Shown piece by piece: positions 1 through 8,715 of a DNA stretch of 64,000 nt (the stretch's first letter is position 1; the number at the start of each line of letters is the position of its first letter). The stretch is taken from assembly GCF_003987565.1 (NCBI RefSeq), contig NZ_NGJY01000001.1, positions 744,001 to 808,000 on the forward strand. The letters are read 5' to 3'. The DNA is from Vagococcus fessus (lineage in GTDB: Bacteria; Bacillota; Bacilli; Lactobacillales; Vagococcaceae). The translations under genes were made by a program, and so were the position numbers. The notes beneath the pieces are model-generated. The model was given only the letters and a program-made list of their open reading frames with translations. It ran no database searches and had not been told where the DNA came from.

Positions 1-470
1 ATATCTTCACACGCACCCGTCATAACTAAAACTAATACATCCATAATCAGGCCAGGATTAATACCTGTACCTAAAACAGACACACCGTTTTCTTTAGCTA
101 ATTGATCAATTTCATCTGCTAATTCAGGACTTTGAGCTTTTGGATATGACATTTCCTCAGCACTAGTAACAACGTTCATTTTGTTTTCAACAATTAATTT
201 AATTTTATCGAATGCTTTTTCAGTAAAGGAATCTGTACATAATAAAACAACATCTGCAATTGCTGGTTTGATATAATCTTCAACCGTACCAATTTTGATA
301 TTTTCATTATTCGGATATTCTTCACCTAATACTTCAAAAATAGGTTTTCCTACTTTAGCACCAATATCAATGGCACCAACAATATCAATCCCTGTTTTTT
401 TCATTAACATACGAGCCATTCCACTACCCATAGCTCCCATTCCCCAAATAACTACTTTTACATTTTTCAT
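1..470 (-). CDS. ord: 2,4-diaminopentanoate dehydrogenase, N-terminal part (cut by window edge)
   Basis: Only the first 156 codons are visible; the gene continues past the left edge. The start has an N-terminal NAD(P)-binding Rossmann motif GMGAMGSG (residues 10-17), then TDSFTEKAF, a TSAEEMSYP stretch and GTGINPGLIMD, all of which I recall from clostridial Ord. The family oxidises (2R,4S)-2,4-diaminopentanoate to 2-amino-4-oxopentanoate in oxidative ornithine degradation. The ATG at 468-470 follows GGGAGG at good spacing. An ornithine racemase at 2866-3942 on the same strand supports the pathway. The aminomutase (oraS/oraE) and thiolase (ortA/ortB) genes would be expected to the left, outside the window. 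A generic dihydrodipicolinate reductase-like enzyme is the main alternative. Confidence 0.85.
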   Translation of the reverse strand, partial: MKNVKVVIWGMGAMGSGMARMLMKKTGIDIVGAIDIGAKVGKPIFEVLGEEYPNNENIKIGTVEDYIKPAIADVVLLCTDSFTEKAFDKIKLIVENKMNVVTSAEEMSYPKAQSPELADEIDQLAKENGVSVLGTGINPGLIMDVLVLVMTGACED

Positions 471-489
471 CCTATAATTCCTCCCAAAA

Positions 490-506
490 AATTTATTTAA
501 TAAATT
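490..506. promoter_or_regulatory. AT-rich inverted repeat in the ord leader
   Basis: Two perfect 8-bp arms, AATTTATT and AATAAATT, flank one base. The repeat lies between the ord promoter and its ribosome site. Its core TATTTAATAAAT recurs at 7246-7266 upstream of the permease, at a similar distance from a cre-like box. It may be a repressor or ArgR-type operator; no binding protein is identified. Confidence 0.4.
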
Positions 507-524
507 AATCTCTTAACATCTACA

Positions 525-544
525 ATAATAGCAAACGCTTTCAA
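525..544 (-). promoter_or_regulatory. CcpA cre box overlapping the ord -10 element
   Basis: On the minus strand TTGAAAGCGTTTGCTA (529-544) fits the cre consensus WTGNAANCGNWNNCWW at every position. It overlaps a TATTAT -10 element (525-530). A clear -35 is not visible. The position predicts CcpA-mediated carbon catabolite repression of ord. Confidence 0.6.
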
Positions 545-596
545 TATTTTGTTGCACAAGCAGTAATAATAACTATTCATAACTCGAATAGACATA

Positions 597-1472
597 CTAC
601 GTTTTAATCTTTTTAGTTAATTTAGTTGGAACAACTTCTACGACAATGACACCTAAGAATATAAGCCCTGCCCCTATTGCTGTTTTATCTGTTATATGTT
701 CATTTACAATAATCATAGAGAATATCATGCCAAACAGTGCTTCCATTGATAAAATAACGGCTGTTTCGCTAGATGTTGTATAACGCTGTGACATTGTTTG
801 AAGTAAGTAGGCTATCATTGTACAAAATATCGCCAAATATAAAACAGAACTATTAGCAATAGTAGAGTCAAAATTCCAATTTTCTTTTAATACAATCCCT
901 GTCATTCCAGATAATACAAATGCTGTAAGTAACTGTATGGTGGTTAAGGCATAGGGATTTCCAACTTTTACATATTTAGTTGTATAGATGATATAAAGGG
1001 CAAAAAATATCGCACACGTTAGCGTTAAAATATCACCTATATTGACCATCGTTAAATCTGTTAATGACATTAAAGCCACACCAGATAATGATAATAAAGC
1101 ACCCAAAATATCTTTTCGATGAACTTTTGTCTTTAAAAATATGTAACTAATTATAGGAACTAACACTACGCTAAAGGATGTTAAGAAAGCATTTTTTGAT
1201 GGTGTTGTATACAGTAAAGCGACAGTTTGCAAAATATATGCAATAAATAAAATAACACCTAAAATAATCCCACGAATCATTTCTTCTTTAGCAACTTTTG
1301 TCAATTGTTTCCAAAACAAAACTAGCATTAATACACCTGCTATTCCGAAACGTAATGTTAGCAATTGAACTGGCGTAAAAGATCTTAAAGCAACATCATT
1401 TAAAGCAAAGCTTGATCCCCATATAATTGTTACAAGTACTAAACCACCTTTTCCTAATAAATGTTTATTCAT
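597..1472 (-). CDS. EamA/DMT-family membrane transporter
   Basis: 291 residues made almost entirely of about ten hydrophobic segments, arranged as two EamA repeats (about residues 8-140 and 150-283). The start IIWGSSFALN is typical of the drug/metabolite transporter superfamily. The ATG follows GGAGGGTGT. It lies 19 bp downstream of the APC permease and upstream of ord, so it is probably cotranscribed with ornithine catabolism and could export a product such as an amino acid. The substrate cannot be read from sequence, and some family members are unrelated to amino acids. Confidence 0.8.
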   Translation of the reverse strand: MNKHLLGKGGLVLVTIIWGSSFALNDVALRSFTPVQLLTLRFGIAGVLMLVLFWKQLTKVAKEEMIRGIILGVILFIAYILQTVALLYTTPSKNAFLTSFSVVLVPIISYIFLKTKVHRKDILGALLSLSGVALMSLTDLTMVNIGDILTLTCAIFFALYIIYTTKYVKVGNPYALTTIQLLTAFVLSGMTGIVLKENWNFDSTIANSSVLYLAIFCTMIAYLLQTMSQRYTTSSETAVILSMEALFGMIFSMIIVNEHITDKTAIGAGLIFLGVIVVEVVPTKLTKKIKT

Positions 1473-1491
1473 ACACCCTCCAATTTCTATT

Positions 1492-2835
1492 CTACGACTC
1501 AGTTAATTTCTTTTTTTCTTTCTTTTCGTAATATGAATAAACTGGCAAACCAATAAACATAATAGCCATTCCTACTAATGCATAGCTACTTTGAGTAATA
1601 ATTGTACTAATAACTACATACAACCCACCAACAATTGCAACTATTGGAATGAACGGATATAAAGGAACTTTGTAAGGTCTAACTGCATCTGGTTGATCTT
1701 TACGTAATTTAATTACGCCATAAAATGTTAAAATATAAAAATTCCAAATCATAAATGTTGATAGGTTAGTTAATAAGTCATATTGACCTGTTAAACAATA
1801 AATTGAAGATACAATAAATACAAACCAAGTAGCGTTTGAAGGCACACCATGTTTGTTAACTTTTTTTAATTGTTTGCTAAATGGAATACGATCTGACTGA
1901 GCTAAAGTAAATGTTGATCTAGCTGCTGTAAATACATAGCCGTTTAATCCACCAAAAACCGAAATTAGAATCCCTATAGAAACAAATTGGCCACCACGTT
2001 CTCCAAATAAGATTGTTGAAACGTCAGCTGCAGGTGTTTCTGTAAGCATCAGTTGATCCGCTGGCATTACCCATAAGTATGCTAAATTCATTACAATATA
2101 GATTACTCCTACTGCAGTCATACCTAAAATAAGAGCTTTAGGTAAATCTTTACCTGGGTTTTTCATCTCTCCAGCAATCATACCTACACCCATCCAACCA
2201 TCAAAGGCAAATAAAGCTGCTAATAAAGCAAGTGAGAATGCTTTTGCAGGGTTTAAATCTGGTCCTAACAATGGTGTTAACACATCGTTCCCAGTCCCTT
2301 TTACAAAACTTACAGCAATAATAGTGATTAAGGGAATTAATTTACCAACTGTTGCAATATTTTGAATAATCCCACTTGTTTTTGAGCCTAAATTATTCAT
2401 TACAGCTAAGAAACCAGTCATTCCTATCGCAATAACAACTTTGGGTAAATAAGCTCCTGGCTCAAAACCTAGTAAGCTAGCACCTTGAATACCAAATACT
2501 ACTGCAATAGCTGCGGTTGAACCTGTTTGGTAAAGTGTTGAATCTACCCAACCCGTTAAGAAACCTAATTTAGGACCATATATATCATGCAAATAAGTTA
2601 CCATTCCACCTGTCTTAGGAATCATCCCTGCAATTTCAGCTGCTGTTAAAGCCCCAGCTAAAGATAACAATGCTGCTAAAACCCATGCTATCATTCCTAC
2701 ACCAGGAGCTCCTCCTGTTGCATTAAATACTGCATAGGGTTTAAAAAAGATTCCTGAGCCTACTACCATTCCAATGATTGTTGTTAGAGCTACGGTAAAA
2801 CCTAATGTCTTTTTCAACTGATTTTCTTCTGACAT
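1492..2835 (-). CDS. APC-superfamily amino acid permease (LAT/SteT-like)
   Basis: 447 residues with about twelve membrane segments. The first carries the family signature GMVVGSGIFF, followed by IPKTGGMVTYL and a conserved FAFDGW motif in the middle. This resembles the amino acid exchanger branch that includes SteT of Bacillus. The start ATG follows AGGAGG at 9 nt. It sits 30 bp downstream of ornithine racemase, so uptake of ornithine or exchange against a pathway product such as alanine is plausible. The actual substrate is inferred from neighbours only. Confidence 0.82.
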   Translation of the reverse strand: MSEENQLKKTLGFTVALTTIIGMVVGSGIFFKPYAVFNATGGAPGVGMIAWVLAALLSLAGALTAAEIAGMIPKTGGMVTYLHDIYGPKLGFLTGWVDSTLYQTGSTAAIAVVFGIQGASLLGFEPGAYLPKVVIAIGMTGFLAVMNNLGSKTSGIIQNIATVGKLIPLITIIAVSFVKGTGNDVLTPLLGPDLNPAKAFSLALLAALFAFDGWMGVGMIAGEMKNPGKDLPKALILGMTAVGVIYIVMNLAYLWVMPADQLMLTETPAADVSTILFGERGGQFVSIGILISVFGGLNGYVFTAARSTFTLAQSDRIPFSKQLKKVNKHGVPSNATWFVFIVSSIYCLTGQYDLLTNLSTFMIWNFYILTFYGVIKLRKDQPDAVRPYKVPLYPFIPIVAIVGGLYVVISTIITQSSYALVGMAIMFIGLPVYSYYEKKEKKKLTES

Positions 2836-2865
2836 TCAATATAACCTCCTAATTATTGATGGTTT

Positions 2866-3942
2866 TTATTTAACAAAATCTTTTTTTACGTATTTACTTG
2901 TAAAACAACTTAATAATGAGCCATAATCAACTCTAAATTTAATTTCACTTCCAACTTTATAATCCTCTTTAGCGTTAGTGAAATCAATAATTAAGTGGTC
3001 AGAACTTGCTCCTATGATTTCTAATCGTTTATCAATTGGCGAAAGAGCTGTCGGTTCTACATCTTGTTTACCAATTCCGACTATCCCTCTAACCATATCA
3101 CCTTTATCAACAAATTGAGGCGCATTTCCAAATGCATCAACACCAATTTTTCCAATTGGATAAGATGGCTTTTCTTTATACTCGACTACCTCTGTTATTA
3201 ATGTGAACACATCACCATTCATCTCTTTATACTCTTCGCCATATGCTGTCTCTCTACCGAATAAGAAAGCCTCACCTATACGTAAATTTGAAATACCTGC
3301 TGGTAATTTTTGGTCTACGCTATCTAATAAATATATTGAACTCGAATTTCCTCCAGATATGATATCAAGAGTTACATTAAATCGATCCTCTATTTCATTT
3401 TTATATGATACTAATCGTTCTAATGTTTTTTCTTCAGGGATAATAGCGCCATAACATGTCAGATTTACTGCTAAACCGTTTAACTTAATATTAGATAATC
3501 CTTGAACTACCTCTACAGCCTCCATTAAGTCAGCCTTAACAAAAAAGCCCTCTCGTAAATCACCTAAATCTATCATCAAAACAACTTGATGTATTTTACC
3601 TTGTTTTTTCGCTTCTTCGTTAAGCAGCATAAGTGTACTAATTTCTGAATTAAAACTTACATCAACGTACTTAATTACTTCTTTTATTTCTGAATGCATA
3701 GGAATTCTTATTAAGACTTTTTGTTTTGGAGAATCCTTGTAACTAATAATATTTTCTATTCTTGAATCTGCTAAATATGTTACATTATCACAATTATTAT
3801 ATAACTCAATAATATCAGGATATGCTTCAAATACTTTTGTAACAGCCATAACTGAAATAGTTTCACTAGAAACTTTCTCTGCTAAAAACGAAATATTTTC
3901 TTCAAGTTTTTTTAAATCGACTTCAATTCTAGGATTTTTCAT
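2866..3942 (-). CDS. orr: Ornithine racemase (PLP-dependent)
   Basis: 358 residues of the alanine-racemase N-terminal (fold type III) family. MAVTKVFEA near residue 32 holds the expected PLP lysine. The remembered Clostridium Orr signatures are all present in order: YLADSRIENI, GDLREGFF, GLAVNLTCYGAIIP, ISGGNSSSIYLLDS, GEAFLFGRETAYGEEY, IGVDAFGN and IIGASSDHLI. Orr converts L- to D-ornithine, the substrate of ornithine 4,5-aminomutase. The good match and the nearby ord make a plain alanine racemase unlikely. A cre-like TGAAAGCG box (3956-3971) lies just upstream. Confidence 0.92.
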   Translation of the reverse strand: MKNPRIEVDLKKLEENISFLAEKVSSETISVMAVTKVFEAYPDIIELYNNCDNVTYLADSRIENIISYKDSPKQKVLIRIPMHSEIKEVIKYVDVSFNSEISTLMLLNEEAKKQGKIHQVVLMIDLGDLREGFFVKADLMEAVEVVQGLSNIKLNGLAVNLTCYGAIIPEEKTLERLVSYKNEIEDRFNVTLDIISGGNSSSIYLLDSVDQKLPAGISNLRIGEAFLFGRETAYGEEYKEMNGDVFTLITEVVEYKEKPSYPIGKIGVDAFGNAPQFVDKGDMVRGIVGIGKQDVEPTALSPIDKRLEIIGASSDHLIIDFTNAKEDYKVGSEIKFRVDYGSLLSCFTSKYVKKDFVK

Positions 3943-3955
3943 ATTTCCACCTTCC

Positions 3956-3971
3956 TTAAAACGCTTTCATT
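3956..3971 (-). promoter_or_regulatory. cre-like box upstream of orr
   Basis: The minus strand reads AATGAAAGCGTTTTAA, matching the cre consensus except at the conserved C of the second half. It is directly upstream of the orr ribosome site (GGAAGGTGG), where a bound CcpA could block the transcript. Confidence 0.4.
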
Positions 3972-3985
3972 AAGATTGTAAAGAA

Positions 3986-4023
3986 CGGATAAAAAGTTGA
4001 TACATTATTCAACTTTTTATCCG
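3986..4023 (-). terminator. 15-bp inverted repeat between rocB and orr
   Basis: Perfect arms CGGATAAAAAGTTGA and TCAACTTTTTATCCG surround an 8-nt loop. It follows the rocB stop on the minus strand and may end or stabilise that transcript. No U-run follows the stem, so it is not a classic terminator and could instead be an operator for orr. Confidence 0.45.
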
Positions 4024-4056
4024 CTCAATGTAAACTTTTTAGCAACTAAGAAATAA

Positions 4057-5733
4057 TTAATCTAATAAGTTTCTCACTGTTCTATAGACTAATTCTGGAG
4101 TGACGTTAAATGAGTAATTTCCTTCTACACGTTCAGTATATTTATGTGCATCCTTGCCAAAAGGTCCAATATCAAGTACTGGAATATTTAATTCTGCCAT
4201 ATCATCTAATGGCATAATATATTTTGAACCAAAACCTGGCATATTAGTTTTTAAAGCTTGGACAGCTTTTGGATCATCAGGAGCTGCTGCGAAACTAATA
4301 TCTGCAATATATGGGAAGAAGTTCTTATAAACTAATTCATAATCAGTATCTGTTTCTTTAACAGCTTTTCTTACAGCATTCAGAACATTTTTTTCACGAT
4401 CGTTTTTACCTTCTACAACAATATGTGGGTAATACGGTGGAGAGAAGAATACGACTACTACCGGATCACGATATGACCATAAACTATGTACTTTTTCTAC
4501 CATTAATAAAGCATAGTCACGTTCGTCTAATTCCTTGTTATTTAAGTATTTAGCTCTAAATTCTTCTAATTCTTTTTCTAATAAATCAGGATTTTCTGAT
4601 TTTACAGATTTATAAAGTTCATCAAATGTTACAACTTTTGTTTCCCATGGTAATCTAGTATGTTCAATATTTGATAGCTTACAGAATTTTTCATATTGAA
4701 CATTCAAATTATCAATTGTCTCATTCATTGCATCATGTGCAGCTGCTACCATTTTTTCCATAACTTGATCAGGTGTACTACTATGAGTCGCATAGTTAAA
4801 GAACAAATGAGCAGTTTTAGCAATTTGAACTGTATATTCTGGTTTTAAATCTCGTTGTTTTAATGTAATTGGTGGTAATGTATACTGTCCTAAAGCCTCA
4901 TCACAATATTCAGTATTTAAATTAATACGTCTTGTCAATTCAGCTGAGATTTGGTTAGGATCCAATCCATTAAATGATTCTCCTACGTGTGTCTCACGCC
5001 CTACAACATAGAACGATGGCATTAGTTTACCAACTGCACCCACATAAACATACTTTTTCTCATCTCCAAGATATTCATTGGTCATATAATCTGTGTCAAT
5101 CATACCCAAGATATCCCAATCATTTTCTTCTCTAATTTTATTTAACATTGGTACTGCAGCAAACATACCAGTAGAGTTAACTTCTTCATCACAAACTGCT
5201 GTATAGATTAAGTTACCTTCAAAATTTTCTAAATCTTTAGATATAGCTTCCATTAACGCTATAATTACTGCGTCTCCGCTCTTCATATCAAAAATTCCAC
5301 GTCCAAATAAATATCTTTCATCTTCACGATCAATATCCATTTCAACTTCTTTTGGTAAGGTATTTTTAATTTCTGTCATTTTTTCAGTTAATTCATATGG
5401 CTTATTAGCTAAGTCAATCATACTACCATAATCGGAAATTCCTACTGTGTCTGTATGTCCTAAAAGTGAAACAGCTTTTTTACTATTTCCTTTTTTACCT
5501 CTTAAAACTGCAATCACATTATTTCTACCGTGTCTATCTGTTGGAATATCCTGTAGAATTAAATCATTTGGATTCTCTTTATAATAGTCTAATTCAGATA
5601 AAATATCGAAAACTTTTTTACTCACTTCAATTTCACCCTTAGTTTCACTAACACTTAATACACTTGTTAATTCAATGGTAATTTCTTCAATTCTTTTTTC
5701 TAAATCATACTTTTTAGCTAATTCTTGATACAT
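4057..5733 (-). CDS. rocB: RocB-like M20-family peptidase
   Basis: 558 residues, close to the roughly 566 of Bacillus RocB, which it matches along most of its length from memory. M20 metal-site motifs are visible: GHTDTVG (92-98), GRGIFDMKSGD (144-154), CDEEVNSTG (181-189) and GRETHVGES. RocB belongs to arginine/ornithine utilisation loci but its substrate is not established; a peptidase or amidohydrolase releasing arginine or ornithine is a reasonable inference. It starts directly next to the upstream permease stop codon, so the two are likely cotranscribed and translationally coupled. Confidence 0.82.
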   Translation of the reverse strand: MYQELAKKYDLEKRIEEITIELTSVLSVSETKGEIEVSKKVFDILSELDYYKENPNDLILQDIPTDRHGRNNVIAVLRGKKGNSKKAVSLLGHTDTVGISDYGSMIDLANKPYELTEKMTEIKNTLPKEVEMDIDREDERYLFGRGIFDMKSGDAVIIALMEAISKDLENFEGNLIYTAVCDEEVNSTGMFAAVPMLNKIREENDWDILGMIDTDYMTNEYLGDEKKYVYVGAVGKLMPSFYVVGRETHVGESFNGLDPNQISAELTRRINLNTEYCDEALGQYTLPPITLKQRDLKPEYTVQIAKTAHLFFNYATHSSTPDQVMEKMVAAAHDAMNETIDNLNVQYEKFCKLSNIEHTRLPWETKVVTFDELYKSVKSENPDLLEKELEEFRAKYLNNKELDERDYALLMVEKVHSLWSYRDPVVVVFFSPPYYPHIVVEGKNDREKNVLNAVRKAVKETDTDYELVYKNFFPYIADISFAAAPDDPKAVQALKTNMPGFGSKYIMPLDDMAELNIPVLDIGPFGKDAHKYTERVEGNYSFNVTPELVYRTVRNLLD

Positions 5734-7134
5734 TTACTCATTACCTCCTGTTTTTACTTTTTTATTTTTATAATATACGCTAGAACCTAAATAAATTAAA
5801 ACGTATACTGGAATCCCTGTAATCAAAGCTGATTTTTGAGTCGGATCAAAGAACATTCCGATAAATACTAAAATACAAATTCCAATTAATAGCAATGGTA
5901 TAAGAGGATACGATGGTACTTTATATTTTAGTGTTTTAACTGAAATATCTTGTTCTTTAAGGGTTTTTCTGAATAAAAGAACACACACACCGTATAATAC
6001 ATAGATAAACATATTACTTATTCCAATTAATGAAGTTAAAAATAAGTAAACAACATCAGGTGATAAAATACTTGAAAATACTGCAAATAATGCAAAAATC
6101 ATAGTAACAATAAGTGCATTTAAAGGCACCTGATTTTTATTAACTTTCGTAACAAATTTTGGTGCTTGATTGTATAGCCCCATTGACCATAATGAACGAA
6201 CACTAGAGTAAATAAAAGCATTGGCTGATGATAATGCAGATGTCAATACAACAATATTCACAACTAATTCTGCAGATTTAAATCCTGCTTGTTTGAAAAC
6301 ATCAGCAAATGGACTGCCATTTAAGTTCGTTTGATTCCAAGGTAAAATTGCTAATAAAACAACAAAACTTGCAAAATATGCTGCTAACAAACCAAAAATA
6401 ACTGAGTTTATTGCTTTAGGCATATCTTTTTCGGGATTTTCACTTTCACTAGCTGTAGTGGCAAACATATCCGCTCCACCATAAGCAAATGCTGAAACCA
6501 TCATCGTCATTAAAACCGCTTTCATTCCGTTAGGGAACAAACCACCATGTTGAGTAAAGTTTGAAAAGCCAATAGGTTTAGGCTGACCTATACCTAAAAT
6601 CATTCCTGTTCCAACAATAATGAATACTATAATTAAAACAAACTTAATACTACTGAACCAAAAGTTCATATTTCCGTACTTTTCAGCAGGTCTTGCATTC
6701 ATAAAGAATAAAATACCCATGAAAACAATAATCCAAAATAAACCGGGCACTGTAGGAAAAATATTTTTCATAATAATAGATGATGCAACAAGTTGTGTTG
6801 GGACCGTTATAGAGTATGATAACCATTTAACCCAGCCGACTGTAAATCCCATACTATCACCGATAAACTCTGTAGCGTATGCTTGAACTCCACCAGCAAT
6901 AGGCTTAGCTACAAGTAATTCACCTAAACACATCATCATAAGATACATTATAAAAGCACCAAATCCGTAAGCTACAAGAGTTCCTCCTGGTCCTGCTTGC
7001 GAAATGGTGTATCCTGATCCAACAAATAATCCAGTTCCGATTGTTCCACCAACACCTAGCATGACAATTTGATGCACCTTCATAGATCGTTTTAAACCTG
7101 TATCATTTTCAACTGCAACATTATCTTTTGACAC
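5734..7134 (-). CDS. Amino acid permease (AAT family of the APC superfamily)
   Basis: About 466 residues, twelve predicted membrane segments. The N-terminus holds KVHQIVMLGVGGTIGTGLFVGSG, typical of lysine/GABA/histidine-type proton symporters of the AAT family. I chose the GTG at 7132-7134 because GGGAGG lies about 8 nt upstream; an in-frame TTG at 7140 is too close to it. It is the first gene of the permease-rocB unit in an arginine/ornithine locus, so a basic amino acid is the likely cargo. Specificity is inferred. Confidence 0.82.
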   Translation of the reverse strand: MSKDNVAVENDTGLKRSMKVHQIVMLGVGGTIGTGLFVGSGYTISQAGPGGTLVAYGFGAFIMYLMMMCLGELLVAKPIAGGVQAYATEFIGDSMGFTVGWVKWLSYSITVPTQLVASSIIMKNIFPTVPGLFWIIVFMGILFFMNARPAEKYGNMNFWFSSIKFVLIIVFIIVGTGMILGIGQPKPIGFSNFTQHGGLFPNGMKAVLMTMMVSAFAYGGADMFATTASESENPEKDMPKAINSVIFGLLAAYFASFVVLLAILPWNQTNLNGSPFADVFKQAGFKSAELVVNIVVLTSALSSANAFIYSSVRSLWSMGLYNQAPKFVTKVNKNQVPLNALIVTMIFALFAVFSSILSPDVVYLFLTSLIGISNMFIYVLYGVCVLLFRKTLKEQDISVKTLKYKVPSYPLIPLLLIGICILVFIGMFFDPTQKSALITGIPVYVLIYLGSSVYYKNKKVKTGGNE

Positions 7135-7245
7135 GATCAATTCCTCCCAATTTGAATAATTATAAGTGCGTTAAAACAACTTAAATAGAATCATTTCTCC
7201 TTTCCTCTTTCTGGTTTTCAGATTAGTTAATTTTAAGATGAAATT

Positions 7246-7266
7246 TTATTATTTAATAAATAATAA
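7246..7266. promoter_or_regulatory. AT-rich inverted repeat in the permease leader
   Basis: Perfect 10-bp arms TTATTATTTA and TAAATAATAA flank a single A. The core TATTTAATAAAT equals that of the ord repeat at 490-506. It lies about 33 bp downstream of the cre-like box, close to the 38 bp seen at ord, suggesting a common regulator (ArgR is one candidate). Confidence 0.45.
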
Positions 7267-7281
7267 GAACTTCTACAACAA

Positions 7282-7297
7282 ATTATAGCGCTTTCAT
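7282..7297 (-). promoter_or_regulatory. -10 element overlapped by a cre-like box, permease-rocB promoter
   Basis: The minus strand reads ATGAAAGCGCTATAAT: a TGAAAGCG half-site of cre merging into a TATAAT -10 (7282-7287). The -35 is poor. The rest of the gap up to the hairpin at 7380 shows nothing else I can name. Confidence 0.5.
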
Positions 7298-7370
7298 TAT
7301 CGATTTTTATTCAATAAAGGAATAGTGATTATCACATATCGTTAAAAATGTAAACTATTTAACTTTATCC

Positions 7371-7406
7371 TCAAATAAAAACACCAACCCGACTTGGGTT
7401 GGTGTT
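7371..7406 (-). terminator. Terminator after hemW
   Basis: A perfect 11-bp stem, AACACCAACCC with GGGTTGGTGTT, and a 5-nt loop is followed on the minus strand by TTTTATTT. It overlaps the end of hemW and separates it from the amino-acid block. Confidence 0.85.
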
Positions 7407-7407
7407 T

Positions 7408-8568
7408 TTATTTGATAAACTCTTGAAAGACTTCATTACCTAAGATTAAGCCTTTATCCGTCAAACGGATAAAGCCTTGTTCTTCTTTAATTAATCCTTC
7501 TTCTTTTAATTTTGGTAAAACAGAGGCATAAATACTCTCAAGTGGTTGTTCGAACTTATTTTCAAATGAGGTCAATGAAACACCTTCTATTTTTCTTAGA
7601 CCTAAAAACATTTCTTCTTCAATTATTTGTTTACGAGAGAGTTCTTCCGTTTCAATAATCGGTAATCTATCTTCTCGTAAAGGTTGTAAATAATGTTGGA
7701 TTGGACCATGATTACGGTAACGCTCTGTTCCTAAATAACCACTGGCTCCAGCTCCGAATCCATAATAATGCTGATTATCCCAATACACTAGATTATGCTT
7801 ACTTTCAAAACCTGGTTTTGAAAAATTACTTATCTCATATTTAAAGATACCTGCTTTATCCATTTTTTCAGCGGCTAAATCAAACATATCGCCTTCAATA
7901 TCCTCTGTCGGTAAATTCAATCTACCTTGTCTTGCCCAGTTATTAAAGATTGTCTTGTTCTCTAAAATAAGAGAATACATCGAATAATGAGGTAGTCCTA
8001 AAGCAATAGCTTTATCCAACGTGTCTTCAAAATTCTCCAATGTCTGACCTGGTAACGCATAGATTAGATCAATACTTACATTGTCTAACCCAGACTTCTC
8101 AACAATTTTCATTGTGTCGTATACATCTTGAGCAGAATGTTTGCGGCCTATTTTTTTTAAAAGCTTATCATCAAATGATTGTACCCCCATAGATAGACGG
8201 TTTACACCATGTGCCTTCATCACGTCTAATTTCTCAGCAGTTAAATCTCCTGGATTCGCCTCTACGGTAAATTCATTCCCTTCAACAAATGGTAATAACT
8301 CACGTAACCCTTTCAACAATACATCTAATTGTGATGCACTTAAAGACGTTGGCGTTCCACCACCTACATATAAAGTGTCAACTACTTGGCACGGGTATTT
8401 TTCTGTCGTTAAACGAATCTCCTTTAATAGCCCTTGAATATACTCATCAACCGGTTGCCCTTTTAAAAATACTTTATTAAAATCGCAATAATAGCAAATA
8501 TGCTCACAAAACGGAATATGTATATATGCTGAAACTTTATCTAAAGGCGTTATTTTATTATCTAACAT
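7408..8568 (-). CDS. hemW: Radical SAM heme chaperone HemW (HemN-like)
   Basis: About 386 residues. The radical-SAM cluster motif is CEHICYYCDF (C-x3-C-x2-C) near residue 21, preceded by YIHIPFC, and followed by YVGGGTPTSL and GVQSFDDKLL. This is the short HemW type rather than true HemN coproporphyrinogen dehydrogenase, which has a different N-terminus. HemW is thought to hand heme to target proteins, so the enzyme-style name often given is misleading. An ATG at 8566-8568 lies 10 nt from GAGGAG; a GTG two codons upstream (8574) is an alternative start. Confidence 0.88.
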   Translation of the reverse strand: MLDNKITPLDKVSAYIHIPFCEHICYYCDFNKVFLKGQPVDEYIQGLLKEIRLTTEKYPCQVVDTLYVGGGTPTSLSASQLDVLLKGLRELLPFVEGNEFTVEANPGDLTAEKLDVMKAHGVNRLSMGVQSFDDKLLKKIGRKHSAQDVYDTMKIVEKSGLDNVSIDLIYALPGQTLENFEDTLDKAIALGLPHYSMYSLILENKTIFNNWARQGRLNLPTEDIEGDMFDLAAEKMDKAGIFKYEISNFSKPGFESKHNLVYWDNQHYYGFGAGASGYLGTERYRNHGPIQHYLQPLREDRLPIIETEELSRKQIIEEEMFLGLRKIEGVSLTSFENKFEQPLESIYASVLPKLKEEGLIKEEQGFIRLTDKGLILGNEVFQEFIK

Positions 8569-8676
8569 ACGCACTTATCTCCTCTTCACTCTAGAGTTTA
8601 ATTACCTTATCTCATCTTATTAGAATACCATATTTTACATAAGAGCGCTCCTGAAGTCGTTTATTTTATAACAACA

Positions 8677-8713
8677 AAAAAGCATGAAGCCTAAGATAGC
8701 TTCATGCTTTTAC
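8677..8713 (-). terminator. Terminator after ribF
   Basis: Stem AAAGCATGAAGC with GCTTCATGCTTT around an 8-nt loop, followed on the minus strand by a T-run. It directly follows the ribF stop codon. Confidence 0.85.
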
Positions 8714-8715
8714 TA

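Noticed and set aside
529-7297. Sigma-54 (SigL) promoters, as used by roc genes in Bacillus
   Set aside because: No TGGCAC-N5-TTGC match is found upstream of ord, orr or the permease.
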